Notes under the pieces: model-generated
Databases searched by the model: none
The model's input: only the letters and a program-made list of their open reading frames with translations
What the model was told of the DNA's origin: nothing
Translations under genes and position numbers: made by a program
Part shown: positions 63,564 through 64,000 of the stretch, in pieces
Layout of the letters: every line of letters starts with the position of its first letter
Position numbering within the stretch: the first letter of the stretch is position 1
Assembly: GCF_900230195.1 (NCBI RefSeq)
Contig: NZ_OCNE01000009.1
Span: 124,001 to 188,000, forward strand
Direction of reading: 5' to 3'
DNA: 64,000 nucleotides
From: Streptomyces zhaozhouensis
GTDB taxonomy: Bacteria > Actinomycetota > Actinomycetes > Streptomycetales > Streptomycetaceae

Positions 63564-64000
63564 TTGACCACGGAAGACGCGGACCCGACCAGCGCCCCAG
63601 GCCCGTCCCCGGCCCGTAGAAACGTGCTCCGTACCGGACTCGGTCTCGGGCTGGCGCTCGGCACCGGCGGGATCGCCCTCGCCCCGGGCGGCGCGGCGAG
63701 CGCCCACGCCGGCGGCACCCACGCCGGGGGCGGCAGTCCCGGGGGCGGCCTCGCGCCGGCGGCCGTCGGCGGCTCCAAGGTCAGGGACCTCACGGGGCCG
63801 AACGAGACCGGCCGGTTCGCCGCGCCCTGGACCGACCTCGGCATCCCGGTGCGGTGCCCGGACGGCACGATCCTGCTGGTGTGCGGCGACACCTTCGACG
63901 GCGAGGGCGTCGGCGACGACACCAACTGGCGCTCGCCCGTGGGGCTTCGCGCCTCCAACCCGGACCTGAACGCGCTGGTCGTCGACGGCGCCGTCGGCGG
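63564..64000 (+). CDS. Secreted DUF4185 protein (partial)
   Basis: At least 145 residues; the right edge cuts it. TTG start with AGGAGG 6-7 bases upstream, so easily missed. A Tat-like signal (PARRNVLRTGLGLGLALGTG) ends near APGGAASAHA, followed by a Gly-rich linker. The DUF4185 domain starts at VRDLTGPNETGRFAAPWTDL with PDGTILLVCGDTFDGEGVG and NWRSPVGLRASN, which match the beta-propeller sugar-active family. Likely exported and acts on cell-wall or other glycans; activity unknown. Confidence 0.8.
   Translation, partial: MTTEDADPTSAPGPSPARRNVLRTGLGLGLALGTGGIALAPGGAASAHAGGTHAGGGSPGGGLAPAAVGGSKVRDLTGPNETGRFAAPWTDLGIPVRCPDGTILLVCGDTFDGEGVGDDTNWRSPVGLRASNPDLNALVVDGAVG

Overview
The window is very GC-rich, uses G/C at most codon third positions, has many GTG starts and many genes joined by 4-base ATGA/GTGA overlaps. 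The gene content points to Streptomyces or a close relative: BldG with its partner, a Lys-tailed topoisomerase I, a membrane-fused thymidylate kinase and the actinobacterial 'helicase/secretion neighbourhood'. From memory, the first two thirds follow the core block of S. coelicolor around topA-hppA-bldG-acs-crp and the Mycobacterium tuberculosis block from topA to crp (Rv3646c to Rv3677c).

Layout. 1-7.5 kb: tmk (cut by the window edge), topA, a large methyltransferase and a lipoprotein, all on the minus strand. 7.6-12.7 kb: an accessory-looking insert with a HAD phosphatase, a Nudix hydrolase, a UvrA-like ABC ATPase of the drug-resistance type, and an AraC regulator followed by a VOC protein. 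12.7-16.3 kb: H+-pyrophosphatase, then bldG and its anti-sigma-like kinase. 16.4-23.8 kb: a DEAH helicase convergent with a tad-type secretion operon (ssd-tadA-tadB-tadC-DUF4244-tadE-tadE/G-like). 23.8-24.3 kb: intergenic region with two C-loop hairpins that fit the 6C small RNA. 24.3-28.4 kb: HAD hydrolase, degenerate Fic protein, CooC-like ATPase and a deacetylase-like lipoprotein. 28.7-33.3 kb: SulP-carbonic anhydrase fusion and acetyl-CoA synthetase. 33.5-41.2 kb: holin-like protein, EphE-like hydrolase, MarP protease, CoA-type Nudix, endonuclease III, Crp, metallo-beta-lactamase-fold hydrolase, Nudix. 41.3-44.7 kb: operon of MobA-like, MoeA and a TrkA-type K+ channel.

45-64 kb looks more variable: Lrp (BkdR-like) regulator, ATP-grasp enzyme, DHFR-like reductase, bacterial nitric oxide synthase divergent from paaN, HAD, a membrane-anchored HTH sensor divergent from a DUF4232 lipoprotein, a TrmH-HTTM-DUF5819 overlap operon, a DapC-like aminotransferase, a block of 92-base intergenic repeats, rhodanese and J-domain proteins, an HxlR/azoreductase pair, a large membrane protein, and the start of a DUF4185 protein cut by the right edge.

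No tRNA, rRNA, CRISPR array, integrase or transposase was seen. The strongest non-coding signal is the candidate 6C RNA. The most unusual coding signals are the degenerate Fic protein, the TadE/G-like frame with no nearby stop, the orphan nitric oxide synthase, the HTTM/DUF5819 pair and the K+ channel joined to molybdenum-cofactor genes.
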